In this document: positions 1 to 7,625 of the stretch, in pieces
How positions within the stretch are numbered: position 1 is the stretch's first letter
Layout of the letters: each line of letters begins with the position of its first letter
Origin: JASJGK01 sp033791585
GTDB taxonomy: Bacteria > SAR324 > XYD2-FULL-50-16
Assembly: GCA_033791585.1 (NCBI GenBank)
Contig: JASJGK010000131.1
Coordinates: 1-16,995 of the forward strand
Reading direction: 5' to 3'
DNA: 16,995 bases
The notes under the pieces: model-generated
Told to the model about the DNA's origin: nothing
What the model saw: the letters and a program-made list of their open reading frames with translations, nothing else
Database searches by the model: none
Position numbers and translations under genes: made by a program

Positions 1-75
1 GTGGCTAAGGATTCAACGGGAAAAACGACTGAGTCTCAGGCAAGAAAATTCTATATTACTGTAAAGGGCAGGTAG
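1..75 (+). CDS. Possible 3' end of an unidentified rightward gene (partial)
   Basis: Frame 1 is open from the window edge for 24 codons and closes with TAG at 73-75. The tail ends in RKFYITVKGR, a plausible protein C-terminus. Frame 3 stops at once and frame 2 stays open for only 20 codons, so the call rests on frame 1 alone. No family can be assigned from so little. If real, the gene converges on mltA, and the hairpin at 100-118 lies just after its stop. It could equally be chance open frame. Confidence 0.33.
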   Translation: MAKDSTGKTTESQARKFYITVKGR

Positions 76-99
76 TATTGTGCTGATGTTTAAGGCAAA

Positions 100-118
100 G
101 CCTGTATTCGAAGCAGGC
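100..118. terminator. Hairpin between convergent gene ends, weak terminator candidate
   Basis: GCCTG (100-104) pairs with CAGGC (114-118) around a 9-nt loop. On the plus strand a short T-run (TTTTT) follows about 8 nt after the stem, so it is an imperfect Rho-independent terminator for the gene ending at 75. On the minus strand only TTT follows. No gene is seen in the rest of 76-276. Confidence 0.3.
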
Positions 119-276
119 CTAACCTCTTTTTCTAAAGCTATAGCCAACTAAGTTATTCTAGCAAAAGCGCTCTGTAAGATTTCTCCTAACAAGTCCCGAC
201 TATTAAATTTTCTCAAATTGATATTTAAAATAGCAGGAGCCTTCAACAAACTCAAATTAGAACCTTAAGCAAGCAA

Positions 277-1518
277 TTAATTTACAGCCTCTAATACTTT
301 TTTCTTGGCAATAAAGAAATAGAGCTGTCCATGCGACCGCATCACACCTGCTGAGTTTTCTGCAAGCTCTCCATTACCCCAAAAGACATCAACCCTGCCA
401 GGGCCCCTGATGGCACCGCCAGTATCTTGAATCATAACAAAGCCTGCAAAAGGTTTTACAGCCGTCTTGACCCAGTTAGAGTCAAAGGAGGGGACTTCCG
501 TTTTAATGTAGGCCAGTGCGCCTTTTGGGAAGCGACTCACATCCACGGCAACAGACCGAAGAGGCGTTAAAGGAACGTTGATTACGCCGCGAGGCCCCTC
601 TGGGTTTTTATGGAGATTAAAAAAAGTATAGCTTTGGTTGTGATATAAAATCCTGTTTTTCTGTCGAGGATTATTTTTTAGGTAATTACGGATACTCCCC
701 ATGGAAATTTCTTCCAGTTGCATATGGTTTTCATCTACTAGCAATTTACCAATGCTGGAGTAAGGTCTACCATTGGCACCGTTGTAACTTAATTTCACAC
801 GACTCCCGTCAGGCAATACCAAAATCCCAGAGCCTTGCACCTGCAAAAAAAACAAATCTGTTGGGTCTTTAAGCCAAGCCACTTCAAGGCCTTTGTTGGC
901 CAAGACTTTACGCTCCATAATCTGTTTTCGAGTGTAATAAGGCTTAATACGTTGCCCTTCCATCCGATAAACAATAGTCCTCTTTTTTAAATTTTGCCTA
1001 AATCGCCCTAGATTTAGCACGGTTAAATCATCAGGTTTCCCGTAAGCTGGAACATTGTAAGTCTTAGTCTTTTTTAAACTACCAGAGAAAATAGGCTCAT
1101 AGTAACCTGTGAACATCACCCCATCATCTTTATTTACGCTGGAGCCATAGAGGTCAAAATTTTCCTCTAGGGCATCAATAAGCAGCTCTTGGTCAGGATT
1201 ATCTTCTACAATTTTAAGGAATAGCTGGATCGACTGGGCGACCTCATAGGCTGTGTAACTGGTGTTACCATATTTAAAATTACGATTTTTAGGGATTTTA
1301 TTAAAGTAAGCAAGCGAGTTTTTCGCACTTTCTTTTAAAGAGTTAATGGGCATATTGTCCCCCGCAAAAACCTGTCTGATGGTTTCGGGGTTATAATACA
1401 TATTTTGAGAAGAAAAGGGAGATCTTGCAACATCGTCTTTCACCACCTTTCTAGCGCAGCCGTGGAGGCCAAAAATGACTATGACACTAATTTGCAAAAA
1501 ACTTAAAAACAACTTCAT
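277..1518 (-). CDS. mltA: Membrane-bound lytic murein transglycosylase A (MltA), lipoprotein
   Basis: MltA cleaves the MurNAc-GlcNAc bond of peptidoglycan and leaves 1,6-anhydromuramoyl products. The 413-aa protein starts with a signal peptide ending in the lipobox LHGC, so Cys21 should be lipidated and the enzyme anchored in the periplasm. Family motifs visible are FTGYYEP (137-143), LQVQGSG (225-231) and the C-terminal 3D-type block QDTGGAIRGPG with D365, D377 and VFWGNG, which holds the conserved aspartates of the active cleft. Length matches the family (about 365-420 aa). The ATG at 1518 overlaps the TGA of the upstream GGDEF gene by four bases, so translation is probably coupled and the two genes form an operon. 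The fold and motifs are clear; the lipid anchor is inferred from the lipobox. Confidence 0.93.
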   Translation of the reverse strand: MKLFLSFLQISVIVIFGLHGCARKVVKDDVARSPFSSQNMYYNPETIRQVFAGDNMPINSLKESAKNSLAYFNKIPKNRNFKYGNTSYTAYEVAQSIQLFLKIVEDNPDQELLIDALEENFDLYGSSVNKDDGVMFTGYYEPIFSGSLKKTKTYNVPAYGKPDDLTVLNLGRFRQNLKKRTIVYRMEGQRIKPYYTRKQIMERKVLANKGLEVAWLKDPTDLFFLQVQGSGILVLPDGSRVKLSYNGANGRPYSSIGKLLVDENHMQLEEISMGSIRNYLKNNPRQKNRILYHNQSYTFFNLHKNPEGPRGVINVPLTPLRSVAVDVSRFPKGALAYIKTEVPSFDSNWVKTAVKPFAGFVMIQDTGGAIRGPGRVDVFWGNGELAENSAGVMRSHGQLYFFIAKKKVLEAVN

Positions 1519-4142
1519 TGACTACCGTATACTATTACTTTGTTTCGGCCTTGCTCTTTGGCTATGTAAAGGCAATCGTCTGCTTTTTTCAGCAGTTCTT
1601 GTATGGTCTCCCCGTGTTCAGGAAAAACAGCTACACCAAAGCTAATGGTGACTTTTCCAAGGGGTTGGCTCTCTTCTTTGGGGAAGGGTGCCTCATCAAC
1701 TTTTTGCCTGATGCTTTCTGCCACTTTCTTCCCAACAACGGCAGAAGCCCCAGGTAGCATAATAACAAACTCCTCGCCACCATAGCGAGACGCTAAATCT
1801 TGCTCTCTAACACTTGTTTGTAAAATCTTAGCTATTTTAATAAGTACAACATCTCCAAGTTGATGACCATTGGTATCGTTATAATTTTTAAAATTATCTA
1901 CATCAGACATAATTATGGCAAAGCCTGTACCTTCTGATTTTGCCTTAGCAAGAAGATTTTCAGCATAGTGATCATAGTAACCGCGGTTGTAGAGGCCTGT
2001 CATAGCGTCGGTAACAGCCGATTTTTCAGCCTTTTCAATGTTGGTATTTAATTGGCTAAGCCGTTGTTTGGTGTCGATTATCGAGCGAATCTTAAAACTA
2101 GCATCCTTGATGCTGTAAGGCTTAAACATAAAATCTGTGACACCCGTTTCAATGACTTTTTGACGAACTTCCATATCCCCAAGCTGCTCACTGATCACTA
2201 AGGTGCTAGTTTCAGGGCTAAGCGAATCTGTGAGTTTACTCAAGAAGGTTTCAAAATCCCACTGGCCATCGAGGTGGAAAGGATCAACAATTAAAAGTTG
2301 AGGGTTAATGGTATTATAGGCATTCAAAGCTTCCATTTGAGAGGAAAACTTAAAGATCTCAGCTGCGGGGAACAGCTTTTCTAAAATTCCCTGCAAAAGT
2401 TGTCTGTCCCAAGGCTGTGCATCTATAACCATTACCTTGATTTGAATATCCTTGTTGCTAGAAGGGTCGATGGGCAACCTAATTTCTATCTTGCCACTGT
2501 TCTCCTCTATGTGAAGTTTCAACTCCCCCTTATGCAATTCTATGATACGTTTAGCTAATGGTAACTGTAATTCTGCCTCTTGCACGGCCTGCTCTACCCC
2601 ATCATCTAGGTAGGTATCAATTTTTAAATCGCAGGAATCGGCTTCAATCTCGCCAACCTTAATGGCAATTTCTACAAAAGACTTTTTGTGGCTAAAATAA
2701 AACTCCACTGTTACATTTGCGGCCTTACCATGCATCCCCAAAGCTAACTCAAGTATACCTAAAAAGGCCTTTAAAAATTTACTTTCGTCAATGATTATAC
2801 TACGCATATCAGGGTTTAAGGCCCACTTGATTCTCTCTACATTGCCTAGATTTTCTTGAACCTGAGAAACAAAGCGCTCTACCGACACACCTTTGAAAGT
2901 GACTTTACCTATTTCTTGGCTCATGGTTGCCAGATTAACTAAGTTGCCTACCATGCGCTCAATGGTGGCAGAAGATTCATTGATCTGAACTAAGAAATTT
3001 TTGGTACTTTCTGAAATTTGTTTTTGCCCCAATTCTTGGCTCATGAGTTCACTACTATTGAGTAGGTTCACCAGAGGCGTTTTAATCTGGCCTGTAATGT
3101 TACTAAAGAACCGATTTTTTGCTTCGTTAGACTGTTCCAGTTCTTGCAAGGTTTTCTCAAGCTCTGTATAGGTTTGTTTTAGCTCATGGTTGGTTTTGAT
3201 AATGTTACTTTCATATTCTTTTTGCAGGGTAATATCACGCAGAGAACAGGCATAGACTAAGGATTCAGGGTCCTTTTCATTTGGCAAAATAGGGGAAACC
3301 GAAAGTTGCACAGGGAAGCTACCCCCTTTTTTAGGTGAGGCCTTTTTATCACCATTCCAGCCACCTTTGACATTAGAAAAGAAGTCTTCTGCCGAGCCGC
3401 TAATATCAATAAAAAGTTCAGTAAAGCTCCTGCATTCCATCTCTTTTTCTGACTCACACCCAAAGAGGGTTTTAAAAGCAGAGTTAAATTCTTTAATGTC
3501 GCCTGAAGGGGTACAGATTAAAATAGCATCATTATTTTTTTCCACCACCTGAGAATAAAGCTTAGTCAGGGCTAACTTAGCGCTCAACTGTTCTTTTAGG
3601 TCTTCGCTCAAGGTAGTAAGGTGCTGTTTATAGATTTCCGCCTCTTCTTGGCCCAAAACGGCATCTTCGTAAAGCTTAGCCCGTCGGGTTGTAGCATCTA
3701 ATTTTTCGGCTAGGATATGGGTAAAATGAAAGAGAAAGTCTCGGGCTTTAAACAAAGACTCTGTGTCATCTTTCTTTAGAAAACCTGCGTGGAAAGAGAT
3801 AACTTTAGCATCACCCTTGGCCACCACATCGGCTGTTCTAGGGGTATCTGGCTTTAAAACAGCCATTTCCCCAATTGTTTGCCCAGCTTGGTCGAGGTTT
3901 AGTATAAATTTTTTATCGGAAAAAACCTCGAATGAGCCTTCTAATAAAAGATAAAAAATGTGGCTTGAAGGCCCTCCCTGTTTAAGCAGAAATTCGCCAT
4001 CAGTCAATTCAACCAACCGAGAATTCTCACAAAATTGAATCAGGGTTTGAATAGGAAAGTTTAGAAAATGGGGCGTTTGGTGAATTTGATTCACCACTTC
4101 AGCTAAAAGTTCTGGATTTTGCGCTAGAGGCGTTTCCTTCAT
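1515..4142 (-). CDS. Cyclic-nucleotide-binding / PAS / degenerate kinase / receiver-like / GGDEF diguanylate cyclase
   Basis: The 875-aa protein has at least five segments. A cNMP-binding domain covers about 25-125, with the phosphate-binding pattern GEMAVL...PRTA (91-104) intact. A PAS domain lies at about 195-310 and a helical linker at 310-345. A histidine-kinase-like block covers 345-558: the dimerisation motif reads NITGQIKTPL, so the usual His is Gly351, and the ATPase part lacks obvious N and G boxes. A receiver-like domain follows at 568-690, with D574, D620 and K674 but only one N-terminal acid. The GGDEF domain (705-872) carries GGEEF at 788-792 and an RxxD inhibitory site (779-782) exactly five residues upstream. 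It should therefore make cyclic-di-GMP under feedback, gated by a cyclic nucleotide and by protein contacts rather than by its own phosphorelay. There are no membrane segments. The Shine-Dalgarno (SD) sequence is only a weak AAGAAAG. Confidence 0.9.
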   Translation of the reverse strand: MKETPLAQNPELLAEVVNQIHQTPHFLNFPIQTLIQFCENSRLVELTDGEFLLKQGGPSSHIFYLLLEGSFEVFSDKKFILNLDQAGQTIGEMAVLKPDTPRTADVVAKGDAKVISFHAGFLKKDDTESLFKARDFLFHFTHILAEKLDATTRRAKLYEDAVLGQEEAEIYKQHLTTLSEDLKEQLSAKLALTKLYSQVVEKNNDAILICTPSGDIKEFNSAFKTLFGCESEKEMECRSFTELFIDISGSAEDFFSNVKGGWNGDKKASPKKGGSFPVQLSVSPILPNEKDPESLVYACSLRDITLQKEYESNIIKTNHELKQTYTELEKTLQELEQSNEAKNRFFSNITGQIKTPLVNLLNSSELMSQELGQKQISESTKNFLVQINESSATIERMVGNLVNLATMSQEIGKVTFKGVSVERFVSQVQENLGNVERIKWALNPDMRSIIIDESKFLKAFLGILELALGMHGKAANVTVEFYFSHKKSFVEIAIKVGEIEADSCDLKIDTYLDDGVEQAVQEAELQLPLAKRIIELHKGELKLHIEENSGKIEIRLPIDPSSNKDIQIKVMVIDAQPWDRQLLQGILEKLFPAAEIFKFSSQMEALNAYNTINPQLLIVDPFHLDGQWDFETFLSKLTDSLSPETSTLVISEQLGDMEVRQKVIETGVTDFMFKPYSIKDASFKIRSIIDTKQRLSQLNTNIEKAEKSAVTDAMTGLYNRGYYDHYAENLLAKAKSEGTGFAIIMSDVDNFKNYNDTNGHQLGDVVLIKIAKILQTSVREQDLASRYGGEEFVIMLPGASAVVGKKVAESIRQKVDEAPFPKEESQPLGKVTISFGVAVFPEHGETIQELLKKADDCLYIAKEQGRNKVIVYGSQ

Positions 4143-4218
4143 CTTTCTTTTTATGCTTGAGGTTTTTAACCCTTTGAAACTATTTAAGTAAACTCAAATG
4201 ATAACTTCTTTAGGCCAC

Positions 4219-4235
4219 AAACTTATTTTAAGTTT
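4219..4235. repeat. AT-rich inverted repeat between the polyprenyl synthase and GGDEF genes
   Basis: AAACTTA and TAAGTTT face each other across a 3-nt spacer, a perfect 7-bp dyad, 77 bp upstream of the GGDEF gene start and 23 bp past the stop of the polyprenyl synthase. It lacks a GC-rich stem and a clean T-run, so it is a poor terminator. It may be an operator for the GGDEF-mltA operon, but that is only positional inference. Confidence 0.3.
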
Positions 4236-4257
4236 TACTCTTAAGTCTCTACCTCGA

Positions 4258-5256
4258 CTAGCGGTTTCGACTGATCACAAAATTTGCCAATTCAAAAATT
4301 CCCTTAGAGTACTCATTTTGAGGAAGAGTCTTCAAAGCTACTTCTGCGTTATCAATGTAATCTTGCGCACGTGAAAGGGTGTAGGCTACCGAGCCCTTTT
4401 CATCCATCATTTTAGCAACAAGAGCTATGTCCATTTCGGTGATCTCGTCAGCGTCTAAAATATCTAAAATTTGGCTTTTTTCCTTTTCATTTGCTGACTG
4501 TAACAGATGGCTTAAAGGTAGGGTAATCTTTCTTTCTTTTAAATCAGTCCCCTGCTCTTTTCCAAGGGCTGCATTTTCTAATTGGTAATCTAGTGCGTCA
4601 TCAACGAGTTGAAAAGCCATGCCAATGGCGTGACCTACTTCGTATAAGGCCTTTACTTGGGCTGCGTCCCCGCCGCCGATAATAGCACCCATCTCCATGG
4701 CAACACCCATGAGGCTTGCTGTTTTATGGTGGATAATTTCTAGGTATTCTTCTTCACTAGCATCTTCGTTATCTCGAACCAGTTGCAAGATCTCGCCTCT
4801 GGCCATCATGGTGGTACAGCGTGATAAAGCGTGGACCAAATCCATCTTTTTTAAAGTGGCTAAGCTTTTAAAGGAAACAGTAAACAAATAATCGCCTACT
4901 AAAACACTGGCCTCATTACCCCAAATGGAGCGGGCTGATTGCTTGGACCTACGCAAATCTGCATTATCCACCACATCATCATGAAGTAAGGTGGCAGTAT
5001 GAATATATTCTACAATATTGGCCGCCAGGTAAGCATCTTGGCTAATTTCAGATAAGGCTCCACAAGAAAACAAAAGCAGTGCTGGGCGAACACGCTTGCC
5101 ACCGGCCTTTAAGATATATTGCCCAACTTCTGTCAGCAGGGGGATATCTGTTTCAAGGTTTTTCATTACAAGGTCTTCCACCGTAATTAGATGGGATTGG
5201 ATGGGCTCTAGAATTTCCTTGAGGCTCTTTTGTTCGGTCATTTTCTGCTGATTCAT
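4258..5256 (-). CDS. ispB: Long-chain trans-polyprenyl diphosphate synthase (IspB-like)
   Basis: This enzyme condenses isopentenyl diphosphate onto allylic primers to build the side chain of respiratory quinones, in the cytoplasm. The 332-aa protein has GGKRVRP (52-58), the first aspartate-rich motif DDVVD (93-97) inside HTATLLHDDVVD, as in E. coli IspB, and the second motif DDALD (219-223) followed by the KITLPL stretch. The residues before the first motif are small (Ala, Thr), which in this family goes with long products (C40 or longer); the exact length cannot be read. The gene stands alone, with a dyad-rich 194-bp leader. The start at 5256 is uncertain: ATG at 5241 is also in frame and neither has a clear SD. 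The symbol is by family resemblance. Confidence 0.87.
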   Translation of the reverse strand: MNQQKMTEQKSLKEILEPIQSHLITVEDLVMKNLETDIPLLTEVGQYILKAGGKRVRPALLLFSCGALSEISQDAYLAANIVEYIHTATLLHDDVVDNADLRRSKQSARSIWGNEASVLVGDYLFTVSFKSLATLKKMDLVHALSRCTTMMARGEILQLVRDNEDASEEEYLEIIHHKTASLMGVAMEMGAIIGGGDAAQVKALYEVGHAIGMAFQLVDDALDYQLENAALGKEQGTDLKERKITLPLSHLLQSANEKEKSQILDILDADEITEMDIALVAKMMDEKGSVAYTLSRAQDYIDNAEVALKTLPQNEYSKGIFELANFVISRNR

Positions 5257-5316
5257 GGAATAAAGGCTTAGGCCCCTAAATATTAGGTTTTTGGCTCAAT
5301 TGGTTTAGTTGCCTAA

Positions 5317-5337
5317 TTTAGCCTAAGAGAGGCTAAA
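5317..5337. repeat. Perfect 8-bp inverted repeat upstream of the polyprenyl synthase
   Basis: TTTAGCCT (5317-5324) and AGGCTAAA (5330-5337) form an 8-bp dyad with a 5-nt spacer, 61 bp before the polyprenyl synthase start. TTAGG/CCTAA words recur around it. No T-run follows on either strand, so it fits an operator or 5'-UTR hairpin better than a terminator. Its function is not known. Confidence 0.4.
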
Positions 5338-5350
5338 GATCAATCTTTTA

Positions 5351-5365
5351 AAGGCTGGGAGCCTT
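5351..5365. terminator. Short hairpin after the TPR lipoprotein gene, weak terminator candidate
   Basis: AAGGCT and AGCCTT pair across a GGG loop. On the minus strand, the direction of the TPR lipoprotein gene ending at 5451, the stem is followed only by TTTAAAAG. It could end that transcript weakly. Confidence 0.3.
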
Positions 5366-5450
5366 CAGGTTGGATTATTTTTTTGGGTATGAGGCCTTTT
5401 TTTCAAGGAGACCCGTTTTTCACCTCGATATTCATTTTCCTGTGGATGGT

Positions 5451-5918
5451 TTATTTTTGTATTTCTTCCTTCCCAGGGCCGCTAAGAACTTTCGGGGCTT
5501 CCTTTTTTTTCGCCAATTTTTCTCTTGCTGCCAGATGCTTTTTATTCAATTTTTGATAGCGTTCATAGGCAATGTAAGCCTCGTCAGGCCGATCCATTTT
5601 ATTTAAAGCAAGGGATAGATTATAATAGGCTTCAGGGAATTCAGGATTAATTTCTATCGCCCGATTGTAGCTATCAATGGACTGCTGATAAAGCACGAGG
5701 TTGAAATAACAAAGGCCTTTGTTGTAATGAAAAACCTCCTGCTCATCATCATAATTTATAGCCAGTTGGTACTCGGTAATGGCCTCTTTAAAATGACTGC
5801 GTTCTTGGAGGTCATTGCCTCTTTTAAAATGCTGGAGTGAACCAATACGAATTTCTTCAGCACTGGTGCAGGCACTCAATAACAAAAGTGCAATTAGGCA
5901 AATATGACTCAACTTCAT
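5451..5918 (-). CDS. Small TPR lipoprotein
   Basis: The 155-aa protein has a lipoprotein signal peptide with lipobox LSAC (cysteine at 17), so it should sit on a membrane facing the periplasm. The mature part carries about three consecutive tetratricopeptide repeats (about residues 32-132). The clearest are the units with YNKGLCYFNLVLYQQSIDSY and AYYNLSLALNKMDRPDEAY. A lysine-rich tail (132-155) follows. TPR solenoids bind partner proteins, so a scaffold role in the envelope is likely, but the partner is unknown. The gene lies 59 bp downstream of the cysteine-rich lipoprotein gene on the same strand and the two may be co-transcribed. The SD is weak (AAAAGACC before the ATG). Confidence 0.82.
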   Translation of the reverse strand: MKLSHICLIALLLLSACTSAEEIRIGSLQHFKRGNDLQERSHFKEAITEYQLAINYDDEQEVFHYNKGLCYFNLVLYQQSIDSYNRAIEINPEFPEAYYNLSLALNKMDRPDEAYIAYERYQKLNKKHLAAREKLAKKKEAPKVLSGPGKEEIQK

Positions 5919-5977
5919 TAGGTCTTTTTATTGTCGATTTTTAGAGTTTATTTTTGGTTCGAGAGCAAAGGTAATTC

Positions 5978-6283
5978 TCAGGGATTTATCTTTAACAAAG
6001 ACCCTGAAGTCCTCGTTTTCATAGAACCAGCATTCATTCCAAAATAAATACAAGCCCTAGGGTTTGACTGTTTTGCACCCTTTTTTGAGCAGGTTCCCTC
6101 AGTTGCAGCGCAGCGTTTTTTACAAAGTTTAATGGGTTTATAGACCACTTTTTTACCAAGCCGTTGCAAGGATTTCGACTCTTCACAGATCTTATTGCAC
6201 TTGGCAACTTCTGGGGATTCCATCACAGAATCGCAAGAAGTAAGAACAAAAGCTAAGATGAAGACTATTAAGATTTTTTTCAT
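5978..6283 (-). CDS. Cysteine-rich small lipoprotein, unknown function
   Basis: I do not recognise this 101-aa protein. It starts with a hydrophobic signal peptide and a lipobox LTSC (Cys17), so it should be a periplasm-facing lipoprotein of about 85 residues. Six further cysteines follow: C29 and C33 (CNKIC), C54 and C58 (CKKRC), C65 and C78. The two CX3C pairs, 20 residues apart, suggest two disulfide-bridged helices, or metal or haem-free redox use; no CXXCH is present. The mature part is strongly basic. The gene diverges from the TPR gene at 6427 and precedes the TPR lipoprotein gene. Start is ATG at 6283, with no clear SD. Confidence 0.7.
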   Translation of the reverse strand: MKKILIVFILAFVLTSCDSVMESPEVAKCNKICEESKSLQRLGKKVVYKPIKLCKKRCAATEGTCSKKGAKQSNPRACIYFGMNAGSMKTRTSGSLLKINP

Positions 6284-6322
6284 AAGATCAGGTTGTTTTC
6301 CAAGTTTTTTTAACCTTAGGAT

Positions 6323-6353
6323 ATTATCTTTTCCAATTGAATGGCAAGGTCAA
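6323..6353 (-). promoter_or_regulatory. Candidate promoter for the cysteine-rich lipoprotein gene
   Basis: Reading leftward, TTGACC (6353-6348) is followed after 19 bp by GATAAT (6328-6323), which gives a leader of about 35 nt before the ATG at 6283. The boxes resemble sigma-70 elements but the spacing is longer than the ideal 17 bp. Confidence 0.3.
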
Positions 6354-6393
6354 AAAAGCTGTTAATTTTTCTACTCCCAAAAGACTCATTTTC

Positions 6394-6402
6394 TGTTATA
6401 CT
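6394..6402 (+). promoter_or_regulatory. Extended -10 promoter for the TPR gene at 6427
   Basis: TG-T-TATACT is an extended -10 box (TGn plus five of six consensus bases). Transcription from about 6409 would leave a leader of about 18 nt that holds the AAAGGAG SD (6414-6420). No good -35 is seen, as is usual for this class. The placement argues against translation starting at the TTG at 6337, which lies upstream of this promoter. Confidence 0.5.
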
Positions 6403-6426
6403 GCAAACAGAGAAAAGGAGCTTAGG

Positions 6427-7365
6427 ATGTTACTAGACGAACTTGACGATCTAATAGGAAATAATAAAACAAAATCTCTTTACCAATCCTCTGAAAATAA
6501 GGTCATTTTAAAAAAAGTCCCCCAGACCTACAAAAAGCCAAAACGCAGCCTCTTTTCCATGATCATTCATCCCTTTGAATCGGTTGGTCTGGATAAATAC
6601 CACCTCTACCTACGTGATGCCCAAAGATTGATGGCAGAAGAAAGCTATGTTGATGCTGCTGGGGCTTTTAACAAAGCCAGTGTGGAAAAACCAAAATCTT
6701 TAGATGCCTATTTTGGTGTGGTCGAATGTTTAGAAAATTTAGGTGGAGAAGAAAATTTAACCCTAGGCTTAGGGTACATGAAAAAAGCCCTGCATATTGA
6801 TTATAAAAACGTAAAAATTTATGACGAAATCATTTATATATTAGATGTTTTAAAGCAAAAAGTAGAGGCTACGGAATACAGACACAGACGCTTTTCCCTG
6901 CGGGCCTTTGCCAAGGATAAAACAAATAACTCCATGTTAGCCAACAATTTAGGGGTTATGCTTTTGGGCATTGGTCTTCATAAAGAAGCGGTTAAATTTT
7001 TTCAGAAATCTTTGGTACGGGATGCCACTTTTTACATCGCAAGGCTTAATTTGGCCAAGGCTTGGTACGCTTGGGCCTTGTCCGTAGATAAACCAAAGCT
7101 TAAAAAACTCTATTTAAAAAATAGTGATATTGAACTTTCACGAATTTACAGCCCAGAAGATGCCCAAATCCTATTGTTAAAGGGAAAAATTGAGTTGCAT
7201 TCAGGCAATTATGAAGTGGCTAAAGGCTACTTAGAAGAGGCCTACCATGAATCCCCCGCCATGAGAGAAATCTATGCCACCTTGCAGTTAGTCAATGAAA
7301 AGATGGGAAATATCAAAGATGCTATTGATAATCATACGATCTATGAAAATTTAGGGAAACGCTAA
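6427..7365 (+). CDS. Cytoplasmic TPR-repeat protein, function unknown
   Basis: The frame is open from a TTG at 6337, but ATG at 6427 has a strong SD (AAAGGAG, six bases upstream) and sits behind an extended -10 box, so I take the protein as 312 aa. There is no signal peptide or membrane segment. The N-terminal 45 residues are charged and probably flexible. TPR-type helical pairs are visible at about 56-93, 170-207 and 248-285, with poorer repeats between, for example around GLGYMKKALHIDYKN and LARLNLAK-like units. It probably acts as a protein-binding scaffold; the partner is not shown by context. It is the only complete rightward gene in the window. Its stop overlaps the stop of the convergent membrane-protein gene by four bases (7362-7365), with no room for a terminator between them. 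Confidence 0.85.
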   Translation: MLLDELDDLIGNNKTKSLYQSSENKVILKKVPQTYKKPKRSLFSMIIHPFESVGLDKYHLYLRDAQRLMAEESYVDAAGAFNKASVEKPKSLDAYFGVVECLENLGGEENLTLGLGYMKKALHIDYKNVKIYDEIIYILDVLKQKVEATEYRHRRFSLRAFAKDKTNNSMLANNLGVMLLGIGLHKEAVKFFQKSLVRDATFYIARLNLAKAWYAWALSVDKPKLKKLYLKNSDIELSRIYSPEDAQILLLKGKIELHSGNYEVAKGYLEEAYHESPAMREIYATLQLVNEKMGNIKDAIDNHTIYENLGKR

Positions 7366-7625
7366 CTGCCCTTATTTTCTTGTGTATTTTCTTCATCCTC
7401 TTTTGCCATCGGTTCATCACCCGGTATCTTTTCAGGAACATGAGTCAGCTTTTTGACTAACCAAAGTAGGCCTATAGCAAGGCCAGCCACCACAAAAGAC
7501 ATTTTAATATCTTCAGGGAAATCGTCCCCTGAAAAGGCAATTTGCGGGAGGTAAAAGCTGATAAAGCCCATTTGGCCTAAAAAAATTGCCACCATAAGAA
7601 GTTGGAAGATCTTAACTGCTTTCAT
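7362..7625 (-). CDS. Small two-helix membrane protein, unknown function
   Basis: I do not recognise a family. The 87-aa protein has two hydrophobic stretches, at about 5-30 (LLMVAIFLGQMGFISFYLP) and 43-60 (SFVVAGLAIGLLWLV). These are joined by a short acidic loop (SGDDFPEDIK) and followed by a hydrophilic, acidic tail of about 27 residues rich in Glu, Asp and Pro. Both ends probably face the cytoplasm. The gene overlaps the upstream 426-aa gene by 14 bp and has an AAAAGG SD inside it, so it is co-translated as the third member of the mpl operon. A role with the 426-aa protein is likely from the overlap, but the role itself is unknown. Confidence 0.72.
   Translation of the reverse strand: MKAVKIFQLLMVAIFLGQMGFISFYLPQIAFSGDDFPEDIKMSFVVAGLAIGLLWLVKKLTHVPEKIPGDEPMAKEDEENTQENKGS

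Noticed and set aside
5370..5606. 78-aa rightward frame over the end of the TPR lipoprotein gene
   Set aside because: It is antiparallel to a well-supported TPR lipoprotein frame, is Phe-rich from reverse-complemented lysine codons, and has no SD or family match.
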